This document shows, piece after piece, positions 40,858 through 50,234 of a DNA stretch of 64,000 bases. Position 1 is the first letter of the stretch. Each line of letters starts with the position of its first letter. The DNA is from Larkinella humicola (GTDB lineage: Bacteria; Bacteroidota; Bacteroidia; Cytophagales; Spirosomataceae), in contig NZ_VTWS01000013.1 of assembly GCF_008727875.1 (NCBI RefSeq), positions 61,547 through 125,546 on the forward strand, written 5' to 3'. The position numbers and the translations under genes are program-made. Below the pieces are notes generated by a model. The model was not told the origin of the DNA, did not search any database, and saw nothing but the letters and a program-made list of their open reading frames with translations.

Positions 40858-41441
40858 TCGTCGTCTTTGGATGGTAAAATGATTTTGATACCCACGCCGG
40901 CGTTAAACCGGGTATTGGCTACTGAAGACCGGAACAGGTAATGCTCTTTCGCCCGGGCGATCAGGATCAGATTGCCGGTCAGCAGGTATTCAGCCTCGAT
41001 TGCCGCAGTCGGACCAACGACCCATTTGGAGCGGTTTCCAATCTGGGCACCTTCTACCGATCGGCGATCACTATTCACCGATTCATAGCCACCTGCTGCA
41101 CCGATCCCCGCGTTGATGATCAGCGACTGACTCACGCGCCCCAAAATGCGCGTGTAAATCTCGGCGGTACCGAGCCACTGCTGCAAGGGAATGCGGGTAG
41201 CATCATAGGCATAATTTTTCTGGTTCAGTTGCATTCCGGCTTTCCAGTAGAGATAGCGCGAATGGTATTTGCTGAAGGCGACACCAGCGAAATAGCCAAA
41301 GTTATCCTGCCTGGGAAGCCGAAACCCATCCAGCGCCCCGCCAGACACTTCGACCGCGGTCTGTCCTGCCTGGTGAAGCTGGGCCTTCGCACCCACGCTA
41401 AGGCAGACTATCAAGAGAGCGAAAACTAAATGATTGATCAT
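40854..41441 (-). CDS. traO: TraO conjugal transfer protein
   Basis: A 195-residue protein with signal peptide (HLVFALLIVCLSVGAKAQ). The mature part consists of amphipathic strands (NFGYFAGVAFSKYHSRYLYW, GPTAAIEAEYLLTGNLILIA, RFNAGVGIKIILPS), typical of the TraO outer-membrane-like barrel. It occupies the canonical position after traN, overlapping it by 4 bp. In Bacteroidetes T4SS it is thought to be part of the outer-membrane complex. Confidence 0.8.
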   Translation of the reverse strand: MINHLVFALLIVCLSVGAKAQLHQAGQTAVEVSGGALDGFRLPRQDNFGYFAGVAFSKYHSRYLYWKAGMQLNQKNYAYDATRIPLQQWLGTAEIYTRILGRVSQSLIINAGIGAAGGYESVNSDRRSVEGAQIGNRSKWVVGPTAAIEAEYLLTGNLILIARAKEHYLFRSSVANTRFNAGVGIKIILPSKDDE

Positions 41442-42301
41442 AGCAGTGGGCGAGCTGAAGCTAATTCTTCGGTTCCGATCGGGAGCGTCAACATACGTCC
41501 TCCCTCCTTTTCATTGACCTGGACTATTAGCCGACGGTCTTTCTCCAGCGTCATCCTTCCGATGGCCACCACCTTGGTAATTTCCTTACGGTGCGGAACC
41601 GTGTTTTCGCTGGCATTGAAGATTTTAATCGCATCGACAGGCACATCTTGAGCAGCCGAGCTTTCACCGGTTTTCTTGGACTGAGAAACGAATACGTGAA
41701 GAAAATCCAGATCATAATCCAGCTTTGAATCATTGTCAAGCCCCAATACCAGGAACATCACATCGTCTTTATAGAGGATATTCTTCAGGTGCAGGTTCAT
41801 CCCCTGCTGCTCCGTACCGATGTGTTTAATCCGGCGCTTGGCAGTCATGGCCCGCTCTCCCAACCCATTGAGTTGATCCGCCAGACGTGCCGGTGAACCG
41901 GTGCTTACCTGGGCCGTTTTCGGGACAACCGCGCCCATGCCTACTTTGGTCAGGTCATAGGTCAAGACCAGCGGATTTTCATCGTAGCTGACCAGGAAAC
42001 TGAATAAGCGCCCATCGGAGGTGATCACCGTCAGGCTGCTTTCCAGAAAAGTGCGACCGGTGGCTTTAATCCGGAATACGTTGCCAGCAGTGGCCACCGC
42101 TTCACCGACCATCTCCTTGCTGCCCAGATCAGCGTATTTGATCTCGAATGGAAAGATCAGGTGAGTTGTCTTGTTGGAACTGACCTTAATAGCGTAGGAG
42201 GTCTGAAAGGTGTTCTTGTCCAGATTTTGGGAGTAGGCAATCTGCGCGCGGGTGGCTCCTGCAGAAAGCACCAGTAAGCTTAAAAGGAGTAGTTTTCGCA
42301 T
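41438..42301 (-). CDS. traN: TraN (DUF4138), VirB9-like
   Basis: A 287-residue protein with a signal peptide (LLLSLLVLSAGATRAQ). The beta-rich DUF4138 domain contains KVSSNKTTHLIFPFEIKYAD, then VFRIKATGRTFLESSLTVIT and FLVLGLDNDSKLDYDLDFLH. TraN is regarded as the VirB9 counterpart that with VirB10-like TraM forms the core channel across the envelope. It lies 4 bp after traM and overlaps traO by 4 bp. Confidence 0.85.
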   Translation of the reverse strand: MRKLLLLSLLVLSAGATRAQIAYSQNLDKNTFQTSYAIKVSSNKTTHLIFPFEIKYADLGSKEMVGEAVATAGNVFRIKATGRTFLESSLTVITSDGRLFSFLVSYDENPLVLTYDLTKVGMGAVVPKTAQVSTGSPARLADQLNGLGERAMTAKRRIKHIGTEQQGMNLHLKNILYKDDVMFLVLGLDNDSKLDYDLDFLHVFVSQSKKTGESSAAQDVPVDAIKIFNASENTVPHRKEITKVVAIGRMTLEKDRRLIVQVNEKEGGRMLTLPIGTEELASARPLL

Positions 42302-42305
42302 GGTG

Positions 42306-43544
42306 TTAGATGGATTTTAGATACAGGTGATAGCCTCCTTTGAGGTGAATAGTTGATTGACGAACGGCCGAAGATGCTCCGAACCGGGCCGTACTCAGGA
42401 CTGTATTGATCAGCGCACTTCCGGTAGGAACCTGAACGCCCTGAACAGCAGAGGACTTCAACTGCCCTCCCAATTGTTCCGACAGGCCGGGCGCATTGAC
42501 CCCCGTACCGCCATCCAGATCAACCGCTTCCAGATCCAGCGGAATCAACTGGCTATTGAGTTGCAGGCTGCGAACAACCAGGAAGATGCGATCCCCTTCC
42601 GGTTTGCAAATGGCGTGGACAATCGTATTTGCCGGCACATTGATACCGTCGACAACAATGGCTATGGTCAGCCGCAGCTTTACCGGCTGGCCAGGTCGCA
42701 CGCTCTGATCGTCGTGAATGACCGCCGGAATCATCGTGGCCACCGCGCGCTTGGTGTAGCCCGAACTTTGCAGTGTCGTTTTTTGAGCCTCCCGACGTCC
42801 TGCGCCAACTTCGGCCGTATTGAAGGGATTTTCCACCACCGGTGAGTAGTCGGCTAAACGGGTCGCTTTGTTATTATCTGCCAGCTCGATCATACTCGGG
42901 ACCGATTGCTGGTCACTGGCGGTAGGTGCTGCACCAAATGTCGGCTGACTCGTCGGCTGCCCTGCGGATCGCTTCGTTTGATAAGTACTTAATTGGCTCT
43001 CCAGTTGCTGATCAGTTTGATTGGTACCCACATAATAAGGTTGAGCCGGATGGTACTGGAATCCTTGCTGACGGGCCGATTTTCGACCGTTCCGAGCCTT
43101 CGGCGTTCGGCTGGCATACTGTGGCTCTACCGATGGCACGGTGGACTCAGCATGCAAATTTGATAGGCCATTTGCCGCCTGAGTCGTATTGATCTTTTCA
43201 CTGGGAATCTCGTCTGTCGGTATTTCCCTCAGGCTGTTGGTAACCGTAACCTTCTGCGTATTGGAAAACTCCGAAAGCGTTTGACCCTCAGCACTTCCAA
43301 TCACAGAATGGCCAATCGAAGGCCGCTTCAGTTCTGAATTCTCAGCGGTGGGAATTTTGGCATTAAAACCAACCGATTGGGCGGTTTGTCCTTGCCGCTC
43401 TTTCGGAATCCCCTTGCCTCCACCGCCCACATAAAACAGGGCGGCCAGAAAAGGGAATACGATCAGCGGAAACACCAGATACGCTTTCCGGTTGTGATAA
43501 AATGCCTCATCCGAATTGGGCATGAGCGTGGCGGTCGTGTTCAT
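42306..43544 (-). CDS. traM: TraM, VirB10-like
   Basis: A 412-residue protein with a cytoplasmic N-terminus, one membrane helix (VFPLIVFPFLAALFYVGG, about 23-40), a long Pro/Gln/Ser-rich periplasmic linker and a C-terminal beta domain (IPAVIHDDQSVRPGQPVKLR, IFLVVRSLQLNSQLIPLDLE). That is the VirB10/TraM layout. It spans the envelope and links the energy-using inner part with the outer channel. The start overlaps the end of the TraL-like gene by 4 bp. Confidence 0.85.
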   Translation of the reverse strand: MNTTATLMPNSDEAFYHNRKAYLVFPLIVFPFLAALFYVGGGGKGIPKERQGQTAQSVGFNAKIPTAENSELKRPSIGHSVIGSAEGQTLSEFSNTQKVTVTNSLREIPTDEIPSEKINTTQAANGLSNLHAESTVPSVEPQYASRTPKARNGRKSARQQGFQYHPAQPYYVGTNQTDQQLESQLSTYQTKRSAGQPTSQPTFGAAPTASDQQSVPSMIELADNNKATRLADYSPVVENPFNTAEVGAGRREAQKTTLQSSGYTKRAVATMIPAVIHDDQSVRPGQPVKLRLTIAIVVDGINVPANTIVHAICKPEGDRIFLVVRSLQLNSQLIPLDLEAVDLDGGTGVNAPGLSEQLGGQLKSSAVQGVQVPTGSALINTVLSTARFGASSAVRQSTIHLKGGYHLYLKSI

Positions 43545-43852
43545 CGTTTCTGGGGTTGTTTGCTGAGGTATTCTTTCGCCAGGCTGTCCAGTCGACTGAT
43601 ATGGCGATCCTGCCTCAGGTTTGAACTGGGGTTCTTTACCTGATTAAATAGGTGCTGCATGGGCTCAATCATTTCCTGCGGATTAAGCTTTGGCGCCGGC
43701 TGCTGTAACTTCGGCCAGGCGGTGGCCAGTTTATAGACACTGGAGCCCAGCAGCAGCAGAAAAATGGAGCCCGTTAAGGCTAACCGGGCCTGGTTGGATA
43801 GGCCACTGATCCAGGCGCTGACGGCCAAAATGCTTTTCCCAATCAGCCTCAT
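43541..43852 (-). CDS. traL: TraL-like small inner-membrane protein (DUF3989)
   Basis: A 103-residue protein with one membrane helix (ALTGSIFLLLLGSSVYKLAT, 25-44) and a periplasmic Pro/Lys-rich tail. Size, topology and location between traK and traM match the TraL/DUF3989 protein of Bacteroidetes elements. Overlaps of 4 bp on both sides imply tight co-translation. The role is unknown. Confidence 0.65.
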   Translation of the reverse strand: MRLIGKSILAVSAWISGLSNQARLALTGSIFLLLLGSSVYKLATAWPKLQQPAPKLNPQEMIEPMQHLFNQVKNPSSNLRQDRHISRLDSLAKEYLSKQPQKR

Positions 43853-44490
43853 CGCCGTAGCCGTTCTTCGATGTCCGAATTGTCTACGATTTCGAGCTGC
43901 TCAATGAGAAAACCGTGCGGGTTGACCTCGGATCGGCTGACATTACGCAGGTAGCCGTCCGTGATCAGCCGGCGTGTGGTGACCTTGGTGAGCCGAATAA
44001 TCTGCTGACGGGCAAACGAACGGAACCGGTAGGGATACTGATTCAGATCAAGCCGGATGCTGTCCACCTGAATCTCCTGCGAGGCCGCAGCCTGAATCAG
44101 GTTGCTGTAATACCCCTTTTCTTTCGTATCCAGGTACAGCCGCTCAATGCTTTCATCACCATAGGGCAGAGCTTCCCGGATATGCTCCTCGATGCTGTTA
44201 CCATCCGGATCCAGGGTAAAGAACAGTTCGTGGAAACGCCGGATATGATCCCGAGCCTCAACGGGCCGGTTCTCCCGCACATCTTTCCGGAGAGCCGCGA
44301 TCAGCGTTTTGCCCTGCTCAACGACGTACACCCGATTATCGGAATCGGAATCGACTTTGTAAGCAAATATCAGGCTGCCGATGGTCATCAGAACGCAGGC
44401 GGTGATGATGATGATCGACAGAATCCGGATGTTCCGATAGGAGGTCTCCAGATTGCGAAGAGACTTGAAAAAGGTTTGATCCTGAGCCAT
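43849..44490 (-). CDS. traK: TraK, VirB8-like
   Basis: A 213-residue protein: short cytoplasmic N-terminus (QTFFKSLRNLETSYRNIRIL), one helix (SIIIITACVLMTIGSLIFAY) and a periplasmic domain of NTF2-like order (HIRRFHELFFTLDPDGNSIE, YPYRFRSFARQQIIRLTKVT, FLIEQLEIVDNSDIEERL). This matches TraK/VirB8, an assembly hub of the inner-membrane complex. It lies 3 bp after traJ. Confidence 0.88.
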   Translation of the reverse strand: MAQDQTFFKSLRNLETSYRNIRILSIIIITACVLMTIGSLIFAYKVDSDSDNRVYVVEQGKTLIAALRKDVRENRPVEARDHIRRFHELFFTLDPDGNSIEEHIREALPYGDESIERLYLDTKEKGYYSNLIQAAASQEIQVDSIRLDLNQYPYRFRSFARQQIIRLTKVTTRRLITDGYLRNVSRSEVNPHGFLIEQLEIVDNSDIEERLRR

Positions 44491-44493
44491 AAC

Positions 44494-45663
44494 TTAACTG
44501 GTTTGCTGGTTGGAACCGGTAATGTTTCGTAGTTCGTGCTGAGCCGCGCGGCCGTACCACTGGGCTTGTTGACCCATCGCCTGGCCCGCCATAATTGTAG
44601 CGCCTAATCCCATCTTACCGACGTCGGCAGCCATTCCACCCACGGCCATCCCTCCTTTTCCGACCATGCCGGCAGCTCCCAGTGCAGCCGGCGAAGCGGC
44701 ACTGACGGCGGCAGCCGAGATCGCGGTGCTTATGCTGGTGATGCGTTGCATGGCGGAGCCTACGCCGGATGAGGAAATGATGTAGCTGGAGATCGTTGGG
44801 ATGGTGAAATAAGCCAGTGTAGCGATGATCATGAACACGATGTAGATGATCTTCCCACTCTGGGCTTCATCGGGTACATTGTTGGTCAATTCCAGGTACT
44901 GGAGAGCGATCACCTTGCCCTGCAAATAGGTGACAATCGTACCTAGAATGTTGGCCAGCGGAAACCAGAGCGATACCTGCACGTAGCGGGCGATCCACAG
45001 CAAATGAGAATCCTGAAAGCCGGTAAAAATGGCAATTGCAAACGCCAGGGGGCCAATCATCGTCAGCACAATCATGAAAAACGCCCTGACGGTCAGAATC
45101 ACCAGTCGAGCCGCCAGGTAAACGGCGTAGAACAGGTTTTTCAGGAAATCATTGAATCCTTCGTTGATATACAGCCGATATTTTTCGACCACCAGACTCA
45201 TGTACTGCCCGATCTGCCAGCCACTCATCTCATCCAGTTTCTGATCCATTTCCGCCAGTCGCTGTTGCATTTTTTGCTGACGCAGGTTTTCGATTTGCTG
45301 AATGCGGGTGGTCTGCACATCGATCATGTTCTGGGTAGAGGTTTCCAGTGGCTTGATCATCGCGCCGATGAAGTCCGTCACTAGGGTGAAATTCAAGGCT
45401 AAAAAACCGATAGCAAACGGCCGTAGCAGTGGCCACACGTCCACTCCCTCCGCATAGGCCAGATGCCGCAGGATTTTAAAGCCAATGAAGAGGCTGGCGG
45501 CAATACCGGCAATCGAAGCCGCGACGTCGCCAAAGTTGCCCATCCCCTGGAGCACTTCTTTGTAAGCCTGCGTGATCGAAGCCTCGAAAGACTCGAACTT
45601 GCGGTAAAAATCGTAGTCAACGTAGGTTCCCGCACCGGGCTGAGCGGCCTGTAGTAAAATCAT
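44494..45663 (-). CDS. traJ: TraJ, VirB6-like polytopic membrane protein
   Basis: A 389-residue protein with about five to six membrane segments (VAASIAGIAASLFIGFKILR, LVILTVRAFFMIVLTMIGPL, IIYIVFMIIATLAYFTIPTI) and a C-terminal Gly/Ala-rich stretch (GAAGMVGKGGMAVGGMAADV). This matches TraJ/VirB6, the inner-membrane translocation pore. It lies downstream of traG with a 112-bp gap that holds no obvious gene, so a traI gene is not found at its usual place. Confidence 0.88.
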   Translation of the reverse strand: MILLQAAQPGAGTYVDYDFYRKFESFEASITQAYKEVLQGMGNFGDVAASIAGIAASLFIGFKILRHLAYAEGVDVWPLLRPFAIGFLALNFTLVTDFIGAMIKPLETSTQNMIDVQTTRIQQIENLRQQKMQQRLAEMDQKLDEMSGWQIGQYMSLVVEKYRLYINEGFNDFLKNLFYAVYLAARLVILTVRAFFMIVLTMIGPLAFAIAIFTGFQDSHLLWIARYVQVSLWFPLANILGTIVTYLQGKVIALQYLELTNNVPDEAQSGKIIYIVFMIIATLAYFTIPTISSYIISSSGVGSAMQRITSISTAISAAAVSAASPAALGAAGMVGKGGMAVGGMAADVGKMGLGATIMAGQAMGQQAQWYGRAAQHELRNITGSNQQTS

Positions 45664-45775
45664 GGCAAATTGGATAAGTGTTTCCTTGCTTTGAAAAATG
45701 ACATTGCTTTTAACCCATTGAAAAACAGGCCCATCTTACTTATCTTGAAAAAGGCGGGGTTGACTTCGCGGGCCA

Positions 45776-48274
45776 CTAAACCGCGGCCTTGGCTCTTCGG
45801 GCGTCCGCAAAATCAATGATACCGACCTGAATATCTCCACCATTGGCGGCCGTGCGCTGTTGCACTTCGTACTTTTCTGTTTCCTCCGTTGTATAGGCGG
45901 CATATTCCTCCAGACTCACCTCGGTCGCATAGACTTTGGAGCGGTGACCCAGCGCAATAAAGACCTCTTTGTATTTGCGCATCGGGTCCAGATCCTTGTT
46001 TACCGACAGGACGAGTTGCTTTTGCTTTTCGGTCAAGCCCAGCAGCTGACGTACCTCATCGAACCGATTCTGATACTTGGATTGATCGAGCAGGATTTTG
46101 CAATCCGAGTTGTTAATGACCGCATCCTTGACAATCGAATTGCCGATGATATCATCAATCTCCTGGGTCACAATGACGGCTTCACCAAAGTACTTCCGGA
46201 CGGTCTTGAACAGGTACTGGATGTAGGTGGCCATGCCTTCTTTGGCAATTGCTTTCCAGGCTTCCTCGATGAGAATCATTTTACGGACGCCCTTCAACCG
46301 GCGCATTTTAGAAACAAAGGTTTCCATAATGATCAGTGTGACGACCGGATACAGGATCGGGTGATCTTTGATGTTGTCCAGTTCGAAGACGACGAATCGT
46401 TTATTGAGCAGATCAATTTTCAGATCGGAATTCAGCAGGTAATCATACTCACCGCCTTTGTAGAACGGCTGCATGGTCAATAGGAACTTCTGCACATCGA
46501 AGTAATCCTTCTCGTACTTTTTCTCCTTCAGATAAGCCCGAAAGCCCTCCTGGGCATCGCAGTACTCGTAAAAACCATTGAAACTACCTTTGCCAGGCGT
46601 CTTTTTGATCAGCTTCAAATATTGTTCGACGGCATCCGATAGGGCTACCTCTTCCGTCCGTGTGAATGGCTCCGTTTCTTTCTTCCAGAGCGTTAAAAGC
46701 AGGGTTTTGATCGATTCTTTCTTTTCGATATCAAACACGCCATCTTCAGCATAGAAGGGATTGAACGTAATCGGGTTATCCTCCTCATACGTCAGGTACA
46801 CCCCATCCCGCCCGCGCGTTTTCCGGTTGATCATTTCACACAACCCCCGGTACGAGTGTCCCACATCGACCAGTAAAACGTGCGTTCCCTGCTCGTAATA
46901 CTGGCGAACCATGTGATTGGTAAAGAATGATTTGCCGGATCCGGAAGGCCCGATAATAAATTTGTTCCGGTTCGTAATCCAGCCCCGGTTCATGGGCTCA
47001 TCCGACAGGTCCACCCACACCGGTTTTCCGAACCGATCACAGAGCCGAATCCCAAAAGGCGACAGGGAGCTGCGGTAGGATGACTCCAGATTGAACATAC
47101 AAACCGCCTGCTCGACGAAGGTGTAAAACGTATCATCCAACGGAAGGTCGCCGGCATTGCCCGGTATACCCGCCCATAAAAGCCGGGCGGCATCCTGGGT
47201 ATTGTGCTTTGGCAGGCAATCCAACTGGGCAATAGCGGCAGAGGCCCGGGAACGCAGGTAATCGATCTGTTCCGGCTTTTCCGTCCACACCATCAGGTTG
47301 AAGTGTGACCGGCAAACCGTGCGCTGTTGCTGAATGGCTTCCTGAATAAACTTCTGCGTCCAGTCCCGGTTAATGGCATTCTCGTTGGAATACATCGACA
47401 GGGAGTTGAGGTACCGGGTCTGCTGTTCGAATTCCCGCAAAGCCGCGGGTCCGTCTTCGATGCAGATGTATTGATTGTAGATGTGATTACAGGGCAGCAT
47501 CAACCCAACCGGCAGCACATTACCCACCGCGAATTGGGTGCTGTCCGACGACAGAGGGCCGTAGCCGGCCATGACGTCGACCATGTGCGGCATTGACTCC
47601 ACATCGGACAACGTGAAGCACATGACCTGCTTATCCCCTACCCTGACGTGGCCGTCGATGTCCCAATCCTCCAGGGTAACCTTACGCCGGCCGTCAGGCT
47701 GTAATCGGAAGTAATTCGGAACAATCCCTCTATCCCCTTTCCCACTGACATAATCCTCATCCTTCAGGCGTTCGGCCGCAATGCCGCCATCCTGCAAAAT
47801 CCGTTCGAATTGACTAACTGAGTCAAAGAAGCTTTGTAATTCTTTGGGATCAACCTGCTCCCTCGGGACAAGCCGACGTCGGGTTAACGAATGCCGGGTG
47901 CTCTTCTGCTTTTGCCGGGATCTGGGCAGTTTACTTATGTAGAGGTAGCAATAATGGTTCAGGAATGGGCGCTCGACGAAATGACGTTGAAACGCCAGCG
48001 TCAGGAAACTGGTGTCATCATGATCCTGATCAGCCTGGTATTTCTCCTCCATGAACCAGTCCTGCTTATGGATAACCGTACCCACTGGCAGCATTTTAAT
48101 GGCTTTGCATAAAGCACTGTGCAAGGATCGATAGTCTTCCGGGGATTGGGTAAAGATTTCGGGAAGGAGCAAACGAAAGCCAACGGTGATATCGGCCAGC
48201 TTGCTGATCAGACAGTTGTTCTCAACGGCCAGAAGCGGTAGGGCCTTTTCGAGGGTTCGGGCGTTTAGTTTCAC
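45776..48274 (-). CDS. traG: TraG, VirB4-like conjugation ATPase
   Basis: From the GTG at 48274 (KLNARTLEKALPLLAVENNC) the protein has 832 residues, in line with TraG. The longer ATG frame to 48400 lies inside traF and lacks homologous sequence. Walker A is FIIGPSGSGKSFFTNH near residue 443, and Walker B is MILIEEAWKAIAKEG near 670. N-terminal TraG/VirB4 motifs include DWFMEEKY and ERPFLNHYCYLY. It powers pilus assembly and DNA transfer. It overlaps traF by 53 bp. Confidence 0.9.
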   Translation of the reverse strand: MKLNARTLEKALPLLAVENNCLISKLADITVGFRLLLPEIFTQSPEDYRSLHSALCKAIKMLPVGTVIHKQDWFMEEKYQADQDHDDTSFLTLAFQRHFVERPFLNHYCYLYISKLPRSRQKQKSTRHSLTRRRLVPREQVDPKELQSFFDSVSQFERILQDGGIAAERLKDEDYVSGKGDRGIVPNYFRLQPDGRRKVTLEDWDIDGHVRVGDKQVMCFTLSDVESMPHMVDVMAGYGPLSSDSTQFAVGNVLPVGLMLPCNHIYNQYICIEDGPAALREFEQQTRYLNSLSMYSNENAINRDWTQKFIQEAIQQQRTVCRSHFNLMVWTEKPEQIDYLRSRASAAIAQLDCLPKHNTQDAARLLWAGIPGNAGDLPLDDTFYTFVEQAVCMFNLESSYRSSLSPFGIRLCDRFGKPVWVDLSDEPMNRGWITNRNKFIIGPSGSGKSFFTNHMVRQYYEQGTHVLLVDVGHSYRGLCEMINRKTRGRDGVYLTYEEDNPITFNPFYAEDGVFDIEKKESIKTLLLTLWKKETEPFTRTEEVALSDAVEQYLKLIKKTPGKGSFNGFYEYCDAQEGFRAYLKEKKYEKDYFDVQKFLLTMQPFYKGGEYDYLLNSDLKIDLLNKRFVVFELDNIKDHPILYPVVTLIIMETFVSKMRRLKGVRKMILIEEAWKAIAKEGMATYIQYLFKTVRKYFGEAVIVTQEIDDIIGNSIVKDAVINNSDCKILLDQSKYQNRFDEVRQLLGLTEKQKQLVLSVNKDLDPMRKYKEVFIALGHRSKVYATEVSLEEYAAYTTEETEKYEVQQRTAANGGDIQVGIIDFADARRAKAAV

Positions 48275-48575
48275 GGAGTTTGGCGAACGGTTTGGCTGAA
48301 TTAATGATGATTGCTTTCGGCTGGGTACGAGTTGCCTCCTGTTTGATGAGCCCCCACATGCCATGCTTGGCCGACATTCGCATACAATACCAGACGCCAC
48401 CGAGCGTAAGAGAAAGTACGATGACGGTGGTTAGATACGTGTTGACATCGAGCCCGTAGAGAATCAGCGCCAGAAACAAGCTACACGCTACAATTCCCAC
48501 AGCTAAGTAGAGGTAAGTGCCTTTCAGACCCTTCAGCTCTACGGGCTTGCCAATGCCTTTGTTGATTTCCAGCAT
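48222..48575 (-). CDS. traF: TraF (DUF4133), VirB3-like
   Basis: A 117-residue protein with two membrane helices (YLYLAVGIVACSLFLALILY, YLTTVIVLSLTLGGVWYC) and a basic C-terminus. The opening INKGIGKPVELKGLKGTYLY is the DUF4133 hallmark. It corresponds to VirB3 of other T4SS, working with TraG. It starts 3 bp after traE. Confidence 0.88.
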   Translation of the reverse strand: MLEINKGIGKPVELKGLKGTYLYLAVGIVACSLFLALILYGLDVNTYLTTVIVLSLTLGGVWYCMRMSAKHGMWGLIKQEATRTQPKAIIINSAKPFAKLRETKRPNPRKGPTASGR

Positions 48576-48578
48576 GGA

Positions 48579-48911
48579 TTACGCGCCGAAGAAGGCGGTC
48601 AAGACGGTGCCAACCGCAATCAGAAACAATGCCGCACCAAACCAGCCGGTCACCGCTTTCATCGTGTCCGGATCACCGTTATGCCATTTCGAATACACCC
48701 GGATGGCGCCAACCAAACCGATAATCAAACCGATGGCCAGCACAATGGTGTTGGCAGCAACGCCGTAACTCCGGATGGTCGTAGCGGTTGAGCTGAGCGC
48801 TGCTGCACCATTACCAGCCGCCGGCTGTTGCGCCATGGCGACCAGATTACCAGACATCAAGGCTACAAGTGTCAGTAGCCCTTTTTGAGAGAAAAGTTTA
48901 CGATTGAACAT
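48579..48911 (-). CDS. traE: TraE (DUF4134), VirB2-like pilin
   Basis: From ATG at 48911 (MFNRKLFSQKGLLTLVALMS) the protein has 110 residues. A long signal-like helix ends near AMAQ. The mature part has two helices (TIVLAIGLIIGLVGAIRVYS, FGAALFLIAVGTVLTAFFG) joined by KWHNGDPDTMKAVTGW, the DUF4134 signature. It is the expected conjugative pilin. An upstream extension to 48992 is AT-rich and lies before the natural start. Confidence 0.88.
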   Translation of the reverse strand: MFNRKLFSQKGLLTLVALMSGNLVAMAQQPAAGNGAAALSSTATTIRSYGVAANTIVLAIGLIIGLVGAIRVYSKWHNGDPDTMKAVTGWFGAALFLIAVGTVLTAFFGA

Positions 48912-49027
48912 AACTGAACGTGTAAAAGTGAATTGGAGTAAAAAAATGAAAAAACTGTATTTGTAACATAATAAGTCTACAAATAAAAACAATTAGACAT
49001 ATTATGTAGCATACAAGACAAAAAAAA

Positions 49028-49258
49028 TTATTGGTGATTAAATAACTCATCTAAATAATCCCATGGTCTAACTAAGGTATAACGGCCTTTTAATGCGTTA
49101 GAACCGGCTTTTTGTTGCATTTCACGAGGATTAATCTTGTCCATTAATTTGAATACATCTTCTTCCTGTTCCACGCTTTCTTGTTCGAATGGAGTGGTTA
49201 CTGAACTGAGCCAACGGTAAGCCAGGTAAAGACCTAACCCTAAAAGCCAGAAAGGCAT
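49028..49258 (-). CDS. Small membrane protein in the tra operon
   Basis: From ATG at 49258 (MPFWLLGLGLYLAYRWLSSV) the protein has 76 residues, with one N-terminal helix and an acidic then basic soluble tail (QEEDVFKLMDKINPREMQ). It overlaps the 49240-49578 gene by 19 bp. It is not recognised, but gene order suggests an accessory factor of the transfer machine or a TraD/C-type component. Confidence 0.5.
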   Translation of the reverse strand: MPFWLLGLGLYLAYRWLSSVTTPFEQESVEQEEDVFKLMDKINPREMQQKAGSNALKGRYTLVRPWDYLDELFNHQ

Positions 49259-49578
49259 AACGGCATAACGGCATGAATCGTTCGGCCCTCCTTCAGAATT
49301 GTCAGAATACCTGCCAACAGAATTAAGCCTCCCCAAAACAACGCAAATCGTACCCCTACCCTATTCCAGTAAATCAACCGGGATTTCAGATAGGTATCAC
49401 GATCGTATCCAACCAGCCATAAAATAGCCCGGGCGAAACTGGGAAATCCGGCCTGCACCATCACCGCCACCAGGCGTTCGGAAATCCGGCCTAAGAACTG
49501 AGCCAGACGGATACCAAACAAGACCAGGCCGATCAGCAGCGCATACATCACAAAGTCCCAAAAACCGAAGGTATTCAT
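49240..49578 (-). CDS. Membrane protein in the tra operon
   Basis: A 112-residue protein with two membrane helices (FVMYALLIGLVLFGIRLAQF and VRFALFWGGLILLAGILTIL) around a cytoplasmic or periplasmic loop. It starts 4 bp after the 49583-50233 gene stop, i.e. in the same operon. I recognise no family. It fits the small accessory genes between traB and traE in Bacteroidetes elements. Confidence 0.55.
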   Translation of the reverse strand: MNTFGFWDFVMYALLIGLVLFGIRLAQFLGRISERLVAVMVQAGFPSFARAILWLVGYDRDTYLKSRLIYWNRVGVRFALFWGGLILLAGILTILKEGRTIHAVMPLCLSGF

Positions 49579-49582
49579 AGCA

Positions 49583-50233
49583 TTACCGTTTTGATTGTGA
49601 GAGAATCTCAGCCATGCTTTTCGGGCGCTGATTGTTGATTACATCCGCCAATAGCGTCGACTTTCGTTCACCAGTCGTTTTGGCGACAGCGGTTCCGTCC
49701 GGCTGCTTTTCCAGGTCCTGAGCTGCTTCGATGACCCTGTTTAAGTCCTGTTCTCCCTGAGGCTCGAAAATACCGCCCATGGGCAAGAGAAACCCATCGT
49801 CGGCCGAGGCCTCCAGTACCGGAGCTTCCGCTAGGTCAACCTCTTCGTTTTCCTCCTCATTTTCTGGCTCTACCGGTTCGGAGTCATCCGCTTCGATTGC
49901 TTCCTCAACTTCAGTAGCTGCGGAAACCGGTGTCGAGGATACCGATTGATGCGCTGCCGGTTGAACGGGTGCCGGCACTACTGGAGTAGGCTCAGCCAGT
50001 GCCCCCGCCTTCGCGGGAGCACCTTGGTAGGTCGTAACGTCAATAAATTCCGAGAGATCTTCGTCTTCATCGGACGGGGCAACGATTGGAGTGTTGGCCG
50101 GTTTCGTGGACTTGCTGCTGAAGAAATCCCGGATGTCCTCCCGGTAAAATTTCCAGCCAACAAATGCATAATAAACCAGCGCGGCCACCCCAACTACTAA
50201 AAAGAAATCCCCCCAAGTGTACTGGCTGAACAT
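49583..50233 (-). CDS. TraD/DUF4122-like membrane-anchored protein (tentative)
   Basis: A 216-residue protein with one N-terminal helix (FFLVVGVAALVYYAFVGWKF), then a low-complexity Pro/Val/Glu-rich segment and a C-terminal region (LNRVIEAAQDLEKQPDGTAV, KSTLLADVINNQRPKSMAEI). This layout and its place behind traB resemble the TraD/DUF4122 protein of Bacteroidetes elements. Function is unknown. The C-terminal LADVINNQRPK motif is the most conserved-looking part. Confidence 0.5.
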   Translation of the reverse strand: MFSQYTWGDFFLVVGVAALVYYAFVGWKFYREDIRDFFSSKSTKPANTPIVAPSDEDEDLSEFIDVTTYQGAPAKAGALAEPTPVVPAPVQPAAHQSVSSTPVSAATEVEEAIEADDSEPVEPENEEENEEVDLAEAPVLEASADDGFLLPMGGIFEPQGEQDLNRVIEAAQDLEKQPDGTAVAKTTGERKSTLLADVINNQRPKSMAEILSQSKR

Positions 50234-50234
50234 A

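Noticed and set aside
40941..41429. Rightward 162-codon frame opposite traO
   Set aside because: Antisense shadow of traO.
42357..42845. Rightward 162-codon frame opposite traM
   Set aside because: Antisense shadow of a GC-rich stretch of traM.
45860..46483. Rightward 207-codon frame opposite traG
   Set aside because: Antisense shadow; traG has intact Walker motifs on the other strand.
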